Positions 27,986 to 37,292 of a DNA stretch of 64,000 nt are shown in pieces (the stretch's first letter is position 1; the number at the start of each line of letters is the position of its first letter). The stretch is from contig NZ_JAGGRI010000045.1 in NCBI RefSeq assembly GCF_018612875.1, forward strand, positions 95,113 to 159,112, in the 5' to 3' direction. The stretch comes from Lysobacter sp. ISL-50 (lineage in GTDB: Bacteria; Pseudomonadota; Gammaproteobacteria; Xanthomonadales; Xanthomonadaceae). The position numbers were made by a program, and so were the translations under genes. Below the pieces are notes generated by a model. The model saw only the letters and a program-made list of their open reading frames with translations, ran no database searches and was not told the DNA's origin.

Positions 27986-28798
27986 ATGAGTTTCATGCAG
28001 TCGTTGCGGCAGCGCTGGCACAGCGCCGATACCCTGGTCTGCGTCGGCCTGGACCCGGAGCCGGCGAAATTCCCGGCCCGGTTCGCCGGCGACGCCGATG
28101 CGGTGTTCGCCTTCAACCGCGACATCATCGACGCCACCGCCGAGTACGCCTGCGCGTTCAAGCCGCAGATCGCCCACTTCGCCGCGCTGCGCGCCGAAGA
28201 CGCGCTGGCGCGATTGATCGAATACGCGCACGCCGAACATCCCGGCATCCCGGTGATCCTGGACAGCAAGCGCGGCGACATCGGCAGCACCGCGCAGCAC
28301 TACGTGAGCGAGGCCTTCGACCGCTACGGCGCCGACGCGGTCACCGCCAACCCATACCTGGGCCACGATTCGGTGCAGCCGTTCCTCGACCGCGCCGACC
28401 GCGGCGTGGTGGTGCTGTGCCGCACCTCCAACCCCGGCGCCGGCGATCTGCAGGACCTGATCGTCGATGGCCGCCCGCTGTATCAGCACGTCGCGGAAAA
28501 AGTCGCGCGCGACTGGAACGGCAACGGCAACTGTTCGCTGGTGGTCGGCGCGACTTGGCCGTCGCAACTGCGCGAAGTGCGCGCGATCGTCGGCGACGTG
28601 CCGTTCCTGGTGCCCGGCGTCGGCGCCCAGGGCGGCGATGTCGAAGCGGTGGTCAGCAACGCCAAGACCGCCGACGGCACCGGCCTGATGGTCAGCAGCT
28701 CGCGCGCGATCCTGTACGCCTCCGCCGGCGACGACTATGCGCAGGCCGCGGCCGCGGCGGCGAAGTCGCTGCGCGATCAGATCAACCGCTACCGCTGA
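27986..28798 (+). CDS. pyrF: Orotidine 5'-phosphate decarboxylase
   Basis: PyrF makes UMP from OMP. This is the longer subfamily (270 aa): N-terminal [36 protein letters not shown], and the catalytic Lys-Asp motif in [15 protein letters not shown] near residue 90. [13 protein letters not shown] and a late [13 protein letters not shown] phosphate-binding segment complete it. It is followed 13 bp later by a small unknown gene on the same strand. Confidence 0.96.
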   Translation: MSFMQSLRQRWHSADTLVCVGLDPEPAKFPARFAGDADAVFAFNRDIIDATAEYACAFKPQIAHFAALRAEDALARLIEYAHAEHPGIPVILDSKRGDIGSTAQHYVSEAFDRYGADAVTANPYLGHDSVQPFLDRADRGVVVLCRTSNPGAGDLQDLIVDGRPLYQHVAEKVARDWNGNGNCSLVVGATWPSQLREVRAIVGDVPFLVPGVGAQGGDVEAVVSNAKTADGTGLMVSSSRAILYASAGDDYAQAAAAAAKSLRDQINRYR

Positions 28799-28811
28799 AC
28801 GCGGCCCGCGC

Positions 28812-29075
28812 GTGAGCCGCTCGTTCCTGCACATGGACAACCACGGGGTAGTCGCCGCGCTGCGCGTGCTGTTCGCACGCGGCGAAGTCGAGCTGCTCGG
28901 CGAGGGCGTTGTTCCCGAAGCGGATTTCTTCCTGTGCCGCTGGCGCGGGAAAAGAGTGAACGCGAAGTTCGACTTGGCTTACGGCCCGGAGCTGCACTTC
29001 ATCGAGCCGTGCACGGCGCAGGAGCAGGCCGAGCTGGAAGCGCTGATCGCCGCGGTCGAGCCGCGTATCGGCTGA
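28812..29075 (+). CDS. Small hypothetical protein
   Basis: An 87-codon frame beginning at GTG 28812, or 80 codons from ATG 28833 (MDNHGVVAALRVLFARGEVE). No recognised domain, no signal or membrane segment. Codon use and charge pattern look coding, and the position directly after pyrF suggests co-transcription. Convergent with the DUF1444 gene, 19 bp apart. Confidence 0.6.
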   Translation: MSRSFLHMDNHGVVAALRVLFARGEVELLGEGVVPEADFFLCRWRGKRVNAKFDLAYGPELHFIEPCTAQEQAELEALIAAVEPRIG

Positions 29076-29094
29076 CCGCGACGCTGGCGCCGGC

Positions 29095-29976
29095 TCAATC
29101 GGCCAGCACCTGCAGGCGGTCTTCGCGGAACACGTACAGCGCGCGCGACAGGTTGTAGGCCGAAGACTGTTCGATCTGCGCGGCGATGTCCTTCAACGAT
29201 GCCAGGCTCTCCGCATCATCGCTGCCGCAGACCATCACCTCGTCGCGCGCGGCGATCGCGAACACCGGATCGCCCTGCACATCGATGCGTTCGCGCCAGC
29301 GATCGAACAGCAGCACCATGCTGGCGTCGTAGTTGCGATCCAGGCGCGCCACATAGCGGCCTTCGCCGCCCTGGATCTGGAGTTCCGGCAGGAATTTGGT
29401 CAGGTTGCTCAACGCCTGCGCGTGCAGCGCTTCGCGGCCCAGGCCGCGGCGCTCGGCCTCGGTCGGCGACAGGAAGCTCATCGACTCGGGCGTGTCTTCG
29501 ACATAGGTCAGCACCAGATCGCCGGCCAGCGGTTCGACGATGAAGGGAATCTGCGCGCCGGCGCCGATGGAGCGCGCCTGTTGCAACGCGATCTCGTGCC
29601 ACCCGCGGGTCTTGAGCACCGGCAGGATCACCGCGTTGGCGCGATCGGCCTCGTCGCTGTCGCCATCGGCGAAACCGCGCTGCATCGCCCGCGCCGAGGC
29701 CAGTTGATCGCCCAGCACCTCGCTCAGCCGCTGCGGCGCGTCGAGATAACGCTGGTAGCTGTTGCCGAGAAAATTCGTGGCCTTGAAACCGTCCGGCAAC
29801 GACCACTCGATGCGCGTGTCGGCGACCAGCGCGCCGTGCGTGATCGCCAGCCGCGCCTGCGGCCAGGCCTCGCGCAGCAATGCCGCGTAGCGGTCGGCGA
29901 AGGCGTGCAGATCCATCGGATGCTCCAGCGGCCGTGCCTCGGGCCGGCCGCCGAACAGCTTGCTGAAGAAGGACAT
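29095..29976 (-). CDS. DUF1444 family protein (YtpQ-like)
   Basis: A 293-aa soluble protein of the DUF1444 family (YtpQ of Bacillus). Features consistent with it are the basic N-terminus with phosphate-like residues, the central GDLVLTYVEDTPESMSFLS segment, and DRNYDASMVLLFD near residue 225, with no signal peptide. Function is unknown across the family. It is divergent from the Tat-exported hydrolase, sharing a 115-bp promoter gap. Confidence 0.75.
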   Translation of the reverse strand: MSFFSKLFGGRPEARPLEHPMDLHAFADRYAALLREAWPQARLAITHGALVADTRIEWSLPDGFKATNFLGNSYQRYLDAPQRLSEVLGDQLASARAMQRGFADGDSDEADRANAVILPVLKTRGWHEIALQQARSIGAGAQIPFIVEPLAGDLVLTYVEDTPESMSFLSPTEAERRGLGREALHAQALSNLTKFLPELQIQGGEGRYVARLDRNYDASMVLLFDRWRERIDVQGDPVFAIAARDEVMVCGSDDAESLASLKDIAAQIEQSSAYNLSRALYVFREDRLQVLAD

Positions 29977-30091
29977 GACCGGTTCCTTGTGGTCGGCCCG
30001 CGGGCCCGTGTCGGCCGACTATACGGGTCGCCCCGTGGACGGGTGCATTCACAATCTTCACGCCTCCCGGTCGCGGGTTAGGCTAGCGGCC

Positions 30092-31069
30092 ATGGACCGA
30101 TTCACGGATCGCACACGCCGCCGCCTGCTCGGCGCTTCGGTGGCCGCGCTGGGCTTGAGCGCCCTGCCCGCGCTCGCCGCGGCGCCCGCCGGCCCGGCCG
30201 GGAAACCGGCCCCGAAACCTGGGTCGCGCACACGGCTGATCCTGCTCGGCACCGCCGGCGGGCCGACGCCCAAGGCGCTGCGCGCGGCGCCGGCCAGCGC
30301 GGTGGTGGTGGACGATGCGATCTACGTCATCGACTGCGGCAACGGCGTGGCGCGGCAGATGGCCCTGGCCGGCTTGTCGCTAGGCGCGATCGGCAACGTG
30401 TTCCTCACCCATCACCACTCCGATCACAACGCCGACTACGGCAATCTGCTGTGGCTGGCCTGGGCCGCGGATCTGCGCCATCGCGTCGATACCTGGGGTC
30501 CGCCGCCGCTCAAGCGCATGACCCGGCAATTCCTGCGCCTCAACGACACCGACATCCGCACCCGCATCGCCGACGAAGGCCGGCCCGAGCTGGCCTCGCT
30601 GATCCGCGCGCACGAATTGCGCGCCGGCGGCGAGGTGATGCGCGACGAACGCGTGCGCGTCACCGCCGCGGTGGTCGATCATCCGCCGATGCGTCCGGCG
30701 TTCGCGTATCGCTTCGATACGCCGGATCGCTCGATCGTATTTTCCGGCGACACCCGGCCCAGCGCGGCCCTGATCGAACTGGCGCGCGGCGCCGACGTGC
30801 TGGTGCACGAGGTGATGTATCTGCCGGCGCTGGAAAAGCTGATCGCCAGCGAGGCGCAGGCGGCACGGTTGCGCCAGCATTTGCTCGACAGTCATACGAC
30901 GACTGAGCAGGTCGGCAAGCTCGCCACCGAAGCGGGAGTGAAGACGCTGGTGCTCAATCACTTCGTCCCCGGCGGCGATCCCGCCCTGACCGATGAGGTG
31001 TGGCGGGCGGCGGTGGCGCCGCATTTCAAGGGCGAGTTGGTGATCGGCCGCGATTTGATGGAGCTTTGA
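30092..31069 (+). CDS. Tat-exported metallo-beta-lactamase-fold hydrolase
   Basis: A 325-aa MBL-fold hydrolase. The N-terminus is a twin-arginine signal (TRRRLLGASVAALGL, cleavage near ALA). The metal motif VFLTHHHSDHNADYGN is complete, with the later ligands Asp in IVFSGDTRPS and His in VLNHFVPGGD. The layout resembles the RNase Z/arylsulfatase-like branch, but the Tat signal points to a periplasmic enzyme with an unknown small substrate. ATG 30092 is chosen because it begins the signal peptide; the upstream frame is non-coding. Confidence 0.88.
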   Translation: MDRFTDRTRRRLLGASVAALGLSALPALAAAPAGPAGKPAPKPGSRTRLILLGTAGGPTPKALRAAPASAVVVDDAIYVIDCGNGVARQMALAGLSLGAIGNVFLTHHHSDHNADYGNLLWLAWAADLRHRVDTWGPPPLKRMTRQFLRLNDTDIRTRIADEGRPELASLIRAHELRAGGEVMRDERVRVTAAVVDHPPMRPAFAYRFDTPDRSIVFSGDTRPSAALIELARGADVLVHEVMYLPALEKLIASEAQAARLRQHLLDSHTTTEQVGKLATEAGVKTLVLNHFVPGGDPALTDEVWRAAVAPHFKGELVIGRDLMEL

Positions 31070-31095
31070 CGGTCACCGGATCGTTGTGTGGAATC

Positions 31096-31212
31096 TTTTG
31101 TGGGAGGGGCTTCAGCCCCGATGCTTTTCGCTCCGATCGCGCGCGATTCCGAAGTCGAGCGACCGACTCATCTGAAAGAAAAGCATCGGGGCTGAAGCCC
31201 CTCCCACAAAAG
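31096..31212. repeat. Inverted pair of GTRG-type REP palindromes between convergent genes
   Basis: Copies at 31100-31121 and 31186-31207, in opposite orientation, enclose a 64-bp spacer and sit between the convergent 3' ends of the hydrolase and the glycosyltransferase. TTTTGT and ACAAAAG flank them symmetrically. They may end transcription from both sides. Confidence 0.8.
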
Positions 31213-31215
31213 ACC

Positions 31216-32088
31216 TCAGCGCATCGCCGCGCGCAACGCTGCGATGGGAAAGCGCAGCCAGATCGCCGCGAACACGCCGGCGCGCACCAGCGCGCCGCGC
31301 CGCGGCGCTTCGAATTTGCGGAAGTAACGCCACAGGCCGCGATGCTTGTTCCATTCCACGAAGAACGGCCGCGAGCGGCTGGACACGCCGCGCACATGCA
31401 TCACCCGCACCGCGTTGGCGACCGCGATGGTGCCGCCGGCTTGGCGCACGCGCCGGCACAGGTCCAGGTCTTCCGCGTGCAGGCGGTAGTCTTCGTCGAA
31501 TCCGCCGATGCGCGCGAACAGATGACGCGGCATCAGCATCAGCGCGCCCGAGGTCGCTTCCACCACCTGCAGCGCCTGCGCGTCGTCCGGCGCCACGGCC
31601 ATTTTCGGCGCCGCCCACGGCCGCGCGATGCCGGCCAGCATCGCGCCGAAATCCGGATCGCGACGGCGCACCGCGGCGTCGCGTTCGCCTTGTTCGTTGA
31701 CCAGATCGGCGCTGATCAGCACCTGTCCCAGCGGCGCGGCCAGCGCGTGCAGGCGTTGCAAGGTGTCGGGCTCGACCATGCAGTCGGGATTGACGAAGGC
31801 CAGCCAGTCGTCTTCCTCCGGCGCCGGCTCCAGATCGGCGGCGCCCTGGTTGCAGCCGACCGAAAAGCCGGGGTTGTCCGGGTTGGCGATGAAGCGCAGG
31901 CGCGGATCGAGCGAGGCGTGGCGCTGGATGATGTCGAGGGTGCCGTCGTCGGACTGGTTATCGACCACGCGGATCGCGACGACGCCGTCGCAGGCGCGCA
32001 GCCGCTCCAGGCATTCGTCGATGGTGGCGGCGCTGCGGTAGCTGACCACCACGGCTTTGAAGGCGGGGCCCTGGGCGGGCGGCCTCAT
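31216..32088 (-). CDS. Glycosyltransferase family 2
   Basis: A 290-aa GT-A fold transferase of the rhamnosyltransferase (WbbL-like) subgroup. Motifs are AVVVSYRSAATIDECL at the N-terminus, VVDNQSDDGTLD near 43, the NPD motif in LAFVNPDCMVEPDTL near 100, GALMLMPRHLFARIGGFDEDY near 188 and the acidic HAEDLDLCRRVRQAG. No transmembrane segments. It follows a second glycosyltransferase gene by 7 bp, so the pair is an operon, probably for a surface glycan. Donor and acceptor unknown. Confidence 0.88.
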   Translation of the reverse strand: MRPPAQGPAFKAVVVSYRSAATIDECLERLRACDGVVAIRVVDNQSDDGTLDIIQRHASLDPRLRFIANPDNPGFSVGCNQGAADLEPAPEEDDWLAFVNPDCMVEPDTLQRLHALAAPLGQVLISADLVNEQGERDAAVRRRDPDFGAMLAGIARPWAAPKMAVAPDDAQALQVVEATSGALMLMPRHLFARIGGFDEDYRLHAEDLDLCRRVRQAGGTIAVANAVRVMHVRGVSSRSRPFFVEWNKHRGLWRYFRKFEAPRRGALVRAGVFAAIWLRFPIAALRAAMR

Positions 32089-32095
32089 CGGTTGG

Positions 32096-32935
32096 TCAGA
32101 GGAAGAGATCACGTTGCATGTCCGGTGGGCCGACGCGTTCCAGGCGTTCGGCGAGTTGTTGGCGCAGATCGCGCAGGGGATCGTGCATGAGGAAGTTGGC
32201 CAGGCGGGCGTGCCAGTCGGGCCAGCGCGCGGCCAGCGCGTCCATGTCGCCATCGCTGGGCCGGCCTTCGCCGGCGCGCGCGACGAAGGCGGTATCGCAC
32301 AGGACGTTGCGCCACCCCAGCCCGGACAGGCGCAGCGACAGATCGGTCAAGGCCGCGTACCACGAGCCGTAGCTGGCCGCGTCGAGGCCGCCGGCGCGGC
32401 GGCGCGCGCTGCCGCGCAGGAGCACGGCGTGGCCGATCGCGGCTGGCAGTTCGGGATGCACGGCCGGCATTTGCGCCAGCGCGCGCGCCAGGCGTTCGGC
32501 ATCGCTGGCGTCGGGCGGCGGCTCGATTTCGCCGATGCGCGGCCACGACGCGGCTTCGCCGGCGTTGCACCAGGGCGTGGCCGAGGCGATGGCGCCGTCG
32601 GCGGCGAAGCAGGCGTGCAGGCGCGACAGCCAGCCCGGCGCCGGCACGGCGTCGGCCGCGAGCACGGCGACGTCGGCGTCGCCGCAGACATGCAGGATTT
32701 CGTCCAGGTGCGCGACCTCGCCGATGCTGCGCTGGCGGCGGCTGTAGTCGGCCTTGAGCGCGGTGCGTTGCAGCCAGCGTTCGATGATGGCGTAACCGCG
32801 CGGCCCGGATTGGGCGTCGTCGGCCAGCCACACCCGCGCGCCCGGCGGCGTGCACAGTTCCAGCGCGGCGAGGCAGGCGTCGAGGGCGTCGTCGCCGACG
32901 CCGACCGGGACCACGATGATGGGCAGTTCGCTCAT
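32096..32935 (-). CDS. Glycosyltransferase family 2-like protein
   Basis: A 279-aa protein whose start fold (PIIVVPVGVGDDALDACLAAL), nucleotide region (RVWLADDAQSGPRGYAII) and DxD-like VAVLAADAVPAPGW resemble family 2 glycosyltransferases. It is more divergent than its neighbour and lacks an obvious NPD motif. ATG 32935 is used; an upstream frame to 33052 adds only low-complexity residues. Same operon as the downstream transferase. Confidence 0.7.
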   Translation of the reverse strand: MSELPIIVVPVGVGDDALDACLAALELCTPPGARVWLADDAQSGPRGYAIIERWLQRTALKADYSRRQRSIGEVAHLDEILHVCGDADVAVLAADAVPAPGWLSRLHACFAADGAIASATPWCNAGEAASWPRIGEIEPPPDASDAERLARALAQMPAVHPELPAAIGHAVLLRGSARRRAGGLDAASYGSWYAALTDLSLRLSGLGWRNVLCDTAFVARAGEGRPSDGDMDALAARWPDWHARLANFLMHDPLRDLRQQLAERLERVGPPDMQRDLFL

Positions 32936-33145
32936 CGGGCCGGCTCTCCACGCGCGCCCCGGGCCGGGCCGCGCGCGATCGGCGGCGCGGCGAAGCGGAA
33001 CGAGGGCGGGTGCGGACGTTCGGGCATCTGCGCGTTCGTAAGGGACGCGCATAGTGTGCGCGATCGCGGGCGGGTACGGGTGATGGCGGTGTCAGTGGAG
33101 CGGGAGGCGCGCGGGTCGATTCGCCTCCTTCGGGGAGCGGCGCGC

Positions 33146-33512
33146 GTCAATTCGCCCCCTATGAGAAAGGGGGCTGGCGCTTGCGAGAGCACGAAGCACG
33201 GAACGACCGCGGGTGCCGGGGGATTTGGCTCTTTGCCGCCGAGCGTGGCGATCCGCAGGTAAAAGCGAATCCCCCCTTCCCCCCTTTTTCAAAGGGGGGA
33301 ACAGCAACGGCGGCTCTCCGCGTGGGCGGCAGCACGTCGTCAATTCGCCCCCTTTGAAAAAGGGGGCTGGCGTCTGCGAGAGCACGAAGCCTGGAGCGAT
33401 CGCAGGCGCCGGGGGATTTGGCTCTTTGCCGCGGGACGTGACGATCTGTTGCTAAAAGCGAATCCCCCGGCCCCCTTTTCAAAAGGAGGGAACAGCAAAG
33501 GCGGCTCTCCGC
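33146..33512. repeat. Two tandem copies of a 193-bp repeat with C5/G5 palindromes
   Basis: Units begin with GTCAATTCGCCCCCT at 33146 and 33339 and end with GGCGGCTCTCCGC at 33322 and 33512. Within each, a CCCCCTTTGAAAAAGGGGGC-type hairpin is repeated near both ends. The central segment is shared (GAGAGCACGAAGC, then GGGGGATTTGGCTCTTTGCC). They occupy the gap between the glycosyltransferases and the gspD terminator. No ORF of note. Confidence 0.8.
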
Positions 33513-33543
33513 AAAAAAAAAAGAGGCCGGCAATGCCGGCCTC
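33513..33543 (-). terminator. Rho-independent terminator of the type II secretion operon
   Basis: On the minus strand a 9-bp GC-rich stem (GAGGCCGGC with its complement, 33523-33543) is followed by ten T residues (33522-33513). It is a textbook intrinsic terminator 41 bp after gspD. Confidence 0.93.
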
Positions 33544-33583
33544 GTCCATGATCGCTTCGATCGCGCTGGCGACGCGAGCGGCG

Positions 33584-35830
33584 TTACTTCTTCTTCGACT
33601 TGGGATTGAGCGGTTCCATCGCCCGGAACCGACGGCTGTATTCGTCGGTCAGGTCGCGCGATTCCTGCGGGTTACGCACCAGCGTGGGCGTCAGCAGGAC
33701 GATGGTCTCGCGCCGGGTCGTGGACGAACCCTGCCTGCCGAACAATGCGCCGATCACCGGTATCCGGCTCAGCCCGGGCAAGCCGGAGCCACTGCGGCGA
33801 GTCTCGTCGTTGATCAGGCCGGCCAGCAACACGGTTTCGCCGCTCTGCACCGCCGCCTCGGTCTTGAGCTTGCGGTTGTTGATGGTGACGTTGGTGCTGT
33901 TGGCGTTGAGCGGCAGTCCCACCGAGCTGACTTCCTGCACGATATCCATGAACACCATGCCGTCGCGGCTCACGCGCGGACGCACCTTGAGGATCACGCC
34001 GGTGTCGAGGTACTGCACCTGGCTGTAGGTGTTGTTGTTGCCGGTGCCGGTGTTGACCGACACCGACTCGATCGGAATACGCGTGCCGACGTTGAGCGAG
34101 GCTTCGGCGTTGTTGCGCACGAACACCGATGGCGTCTGCAACACATGCACATCGGTGACCTTGTCCAGCGCGCTGATCACCGCCGCGGCGCCGTTCTTGA
34201 CCAGACTCCACGACAAGCCGTTGACGCCGCCGACGCTGGCGCCGATGGTGCTCCATTTCAGCGGCACGTCGGGATTGGTGCGCCGGTTGAGGTTGGGGAA
34301 GCCGGCGTCGGTGGCGGCCTGCTCCAGATACCAGTTCACGCCGTAGCTGAGGTCGCCGCTGAGTTCGACCTCGGCCACCTGCGCTTCGATATGCACCTGC
34401 ATCGGCATCACGTCGAGTTTTTCGATCACGTTGCGGATCGACTTCCAGGCCTGCGGGCTGCTGCGCACGAGGATCGAATTGGTTTCTTCGACCGCGGCCA
34501 CGCCGACCTTGCTGCCATCGACTTCCAAGGTCACCGCGCCGTTGCCGGACTGGCGCGATCCCAGCGAGGCGCCGTTGCCGAGGCCGCCGCCGCTGGAACC
34601 CCCGCTGGAACCGCTGTCGCTGCTGTTTTTGCCGATATCGGCCGAGGACGTGCCCGAACCGTCGTCGCGCACTTCGGTGGATTCCAGCCCCGGCATCAAC
34701 GAAGGCGCGCCTTCGCCGCCTCCCGAGTTGCCGCCGGCGCGGCCGCCGAACACTTCCGACAGGCGATCGGCCAAATCCTTGGCCTTGATGTACTTCAATT
34801 CCAGCGTATACAGCTGGACGTTGTCGCCAGCGCTGTCGATGCGGTCCAGCCAATCCTTGATGTCGTCCAGATAGTCGGCCTGCGGGGTGATCACCATCAC
34901 CGCGTTGGCGCCGTCCAGCGGCATGAAGCGGAACATGCCCGAGACCGGCGACTTGCTCTGTTCGCCGAAGACTTTTTCCAGGTCGGCCACGACCTTGCTC
35001 GCCTTGCCCGACTGCAGCGGGAACACGCCGACCGACATGCCCGACAGCCAGTCCACGTCGAACACTTCGATCGTGCGCAGATAGTTTTCGAGCTCGGCGC
35101 GGGTGCCGCCGACGGTGACGACGTTGCGCGAGTTATCGACGTTGACGATCGCGTTGGGACGCGCGTACGGCTTGAGGATCTTCTCCATCTCGGTGGCCGA
35201 GATGAATTTCAGCGGCACCGTGCGCACTTCGAAGCCGCGCGCGTCCGCGGCCGAACCGGTGCGCGGGGCGACGTTGCCCGGCAGCGCCTGATCGGCCGGC
35301 ACGATGTTGTAGCGTCCGCCGCTGTAGACCAGGCGGGCGTTGTTCCAGCTCAGCACCATCTCGAGCAGATTCAGCGCTTCGGCCGCGCTGACCTGCTTGG
35401 GCGTGGCCAGGGTGACGGTGCCCTGCACGCCCGGCGCGATCACGTAGTTCTGCCCGAGCATGTCGCCGAGGATGGCCTTGACCACCGCGTGCACGGATTC
35501 GCCTTCGAAATTGAACGAGGCGGTGCCGGTGGTGACCGGCAACCCCGGCGGCGGCTTGACCGCGGCGCCGCGGTTGATGGTCTGGCCGGTGCCGCGGCGG
35601 ATCTGCGCCTTGGGGCCGTCTTCGTCGGCCTTGCCCTCCAGCGGTTCCTGTTCGACGCCGTTATGCAGTAGACGCGCGCCGGCCTGTTCTTCCTTGGGAC
35701 CCTTCAGAGCCTGCGGATCGCCGTCGCGCTGGATGCGCGGCGACATCACGCTGGAGCACGAGGCCAGTTGCGTGACGATGATCGCCGCGGCCAGTGCGTG
35801 GGTGGCGTATTGCTGGGGACGTAGCTTCAT
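33584..35830 (-). CDS. gspD: Type II secretion system secretin GspD (XpsD)
   Basis: The outer-membrane channel of the T2SS, 748 aa. As in Xanthomonas XpsD it is a lipoprotein (lipobox QLASC, Cys25). After a variable region come N0 to N3 domains (ASFNFEGESVHAVVKAIL from about 105, then repeated VPLKFISATEMEKIL and YTLELKYIKAKDLADRL). A Ser/Gly-rich linker sits inside N3 at about 390-430. The secretin core holds VHIEAQVAEVELSGDLSYGV, VQYLDTGVILKVRPRVS and VLLAGLINDE, with a short basic C-terminus. Last gene of the operon, unlike the GspC-D order of enteric systems. Confidence 0.96.
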   Translation of the reverse strand: MKLRPQQYATHALAAAIIVTQLASCSSVMSPRIQRDGDPQALKGPKEEQAGARLLHNGVEQEPLEGKADEDGPKAQIRRGTGQTINRGAAVKPPPGLPVTTGTASFNFEGESVHAVVKAILGDMLGQNYVIAPGVQGTVTLATPKQVSAAEALNLLEMVLSWNNARLVYSGGRYNIVPADQALPGNVAPRTGSAADARGFEVRTVPLKFISATEMEKILKPYARPNAIVNVDNSRNVVTVGGTRAELENYLRTIEVFDVDWLSGMSVGVFPLQSGKASKVVADLEKVFGEQSKSPVSGMFRFMPLDGANAVMVITPQADYLDDIKDWLDRIDSAGDNVQLYTLELKYIKAKDLADRLSEVFGGRAGGNSGGGEGAPSLMPGLESTEVRDDGSGTSSADIGKNSSDSGSSGGSSGGGLGNGASLGSRQSGNGAVTLEVDGSKVGVAAVEETNSILVRSSPQAWKSIRNVIEKLDVMPMQVHIEAQVAEVELSGDLSYGVNWYLEQAATDAGFPNLNRRTNPDVPLKWSTIGASVGGVNGLSWSLVKNGAAAVISALDKVTDVHVLQTPSVFVRNNAEASLNVGTRIPIESVSVNTGTGNNNTYSQVQYLDTGVILKVRPRVSRDGMVFMDIVQEVSSVGLPLNANSTNVTINNRKLKTEAAVQSGETVLLAGLINDETRRSGSGLPGLSRIPVIGALFGRQGSSTTRRETIVLLTPTLVRNPQESRDLTDEYSRRFRAMEPLNPKSKKK

Positions 35831-35839
35831 GCGTTCACT

Positions 35840-36631
35840 CTACGGCGTGTTGGCCGGGGGTTGAGCGGCTTGTTGCTGCCGCAGTTGCGCGCGACGCGCC
35901 TCGATCCGCTTGCGGATGGCTTCCATCTGCGCCTGCTCGGTGAGCGGCGCGGATGCTTCGGTTGATGCGGGTTGCGGTTGCGGCGTGGGCTGCGGCGGCA
36001 CCTGCGAGACCTGCGGCGAGCGGTTGGGCATCGGCGGCGGCGGTATCGACGGGATCGGCCGCCCGACCGGCTGCGGGCCCACCGCGCCGGGCGGCGCCGA
36101 GGTGGACGCGGTCGGCGGTTCGCCGCCCTGGCCGTTGAACACGCGCAGGTCGAGTTCGCGCCGGCCTTCCGGCCCTTCGAACACGGCGTGGCGCGGCTGC
36201 AGCGAGGTCAGGCGCCAGGCCGGATGCGATTCGGGCACTTCACCCAGCTTGACCCGCACCGATTCGCTGCCGTCGGCCGGCTGCAGGAACGCCATCGACA
36301 GCTGCGGGGTCAGGATCACGCTGGTCAGCAGGTAGTCGAACGCGGCCGCCTGGTTCTCGCCCTCGCCCTTGCCCTGCATGAAGAACGGCTTGGGCCGGCG
36401 GTCGTCCACGAACAGCGGGCGCGAGGCGATTTCGCTGTACTGGGCGAGCGCGCCGAGGGTGTCGGCCGGGCTCTTGCGCACCTGCGGCAGCGGTTTGACC
36501 AGGCTGGGGTCTTCCGCCAGCGCATCGACGCTGCGGCCCATGCCGGCCAGCGCCAGCACCCAGGTCAGCAGCGCCCAGCCGGCCACGGTGGCCAGCAGCC
36601 AGGTACGCGGGCTGGCGTCGTTAAGGCGCAT
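35840..36631 (-). CDS. gspN: Type II secretion protein XpsN (GspC-like)
   Basis: A 263-aa inner-membrane protein that replaces GspC in xps systems and contacts the secretin and the L-M pair. One N-terminal transmembrane helix (residues 12-30, LLATVAGWALLTWVLALAG), a periplasmic HR-like domain (YLLTSVILTPQLSMAFLQP, about 100-160), and a Pro-rich tail ending in an Arg/Gln helix. The start overlaps gspM by 11 bp, and it precedes gspD by 9 bp. No PDZ domain is visible. Confidence 0.88.
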   Translation of the reverse strand: MRLNDASPRTWLLATVAGWALLTWVLALAGMGRSVDALAEDPSLVKPLPQVRKSPADTLGALAQYSEIASRPLFVDDRRPKPFFMQGKGEGENQAAAFDYLLTSVILTPQLSMAFLQPADGSESVRVKLGEVPESHPAWRLTSLQPRHAVFEGPEGRRELDLRVFNGQGGEPPTASTSAPPGAVGPQPVGRPIPSIPPPPMPNRSPQVSQVPPQPTPQPQPASTEASAPLTEQAQMEAIRKRIEARRAQLRQQQAAQPPANTP

Positions 36632-37292
36632 TGGCGGCTCCCGCGGCAGGGGCGGCGGGCGCCGCGGCCGGAGCCGGGCCCGGACGCAGGTAGCCGTACA
36701 GGTCGAAGCTCACGTCCAGGCCGCCGTCGTTGGCCGGGCCGGCGGTGCCGGGCACGAAATAGCCGCGCGTGGACAGCAGGTTGAGATTGCCGACGAACAG
36801 GCGCGGCGAGCCGCTTTCCAGCGAATACAGCACCGCCGCGGTCTCCGGCGCGCCGCAGCGCAGGCGCACCTGCACCACCACGCGGGCGTAGCGGTCGCGG
36901 CGCGGCTCGGCCAGCGGCGAACGGTTGACGATGCCGCAGCTGCGGTTGCCGGGGCTGGCCTGCAGCACCACGGTTTCCAGGCGCTGGACCAATCCGGCGG
37001 TGGCCAGTTCGGCGGTGGCTTCGGGCAGGAAGCCCGGGCGGGTTTCCTGCTGCTTGCGCACCTGTTCCAGGCGCTGATTGATCTGCGGCGCCTGCTTGAG
37101 CTCCATGCGCTGGCGCAGTTCGCGCTCTTGCAGGTCGTGAAGGTTGTCGCCGGCCTCCAGCATCGGCACCGTCCACCACGGGTGGATCAGCACCGCGTAG
37201 GCGATGCCGAGCGCGGCCAGCAGCAGGCCCAGCGCGAGCCAGCGTTCGCGATCGGCGGCGAGGTTGCGCAAGCCGGACAGATTAGGGGCCAC
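36621..37292 (-). CDS. gspM: Type II secretion protein GspM (XpsM)
   Basis: A 223-aa assembly-platform protein with one N-terminal transmembrane helix (WLALGLLLAALGIAYAVLI), a coiled-coil stretch (NLHDLQERELRQRMELKQ) and a ferredoxin-like periplasmic domain (LEPVV-type LETVVLQASPGN, then YARVVVQVRLRC). It ends in an Ala/Pro-rich tail. It begins with GTG inside gspL. The family is divergent, so the call leans on operon position and size. Confidence 0.87.
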   Translation of the reverse strand: MAPNLSGLRNLAADRERWLALGLLLAALGIAYAVLIHPWWTVPMLEAGDNLHDLQERELRQRMELKQAPQINQRLEQVRKQQETRPGFLPEATAELATAGLVQRLETVVLQASPGNRSCGIVNRSPLAEPRRDRYARVVVQVRLRCGAPETAAVLYSLESGSPRLFVGNLNLLSTRGYFVPGTAGPANDGGLDVSFDLYGYLRPGPAPAAAPAAPAAGAANAP

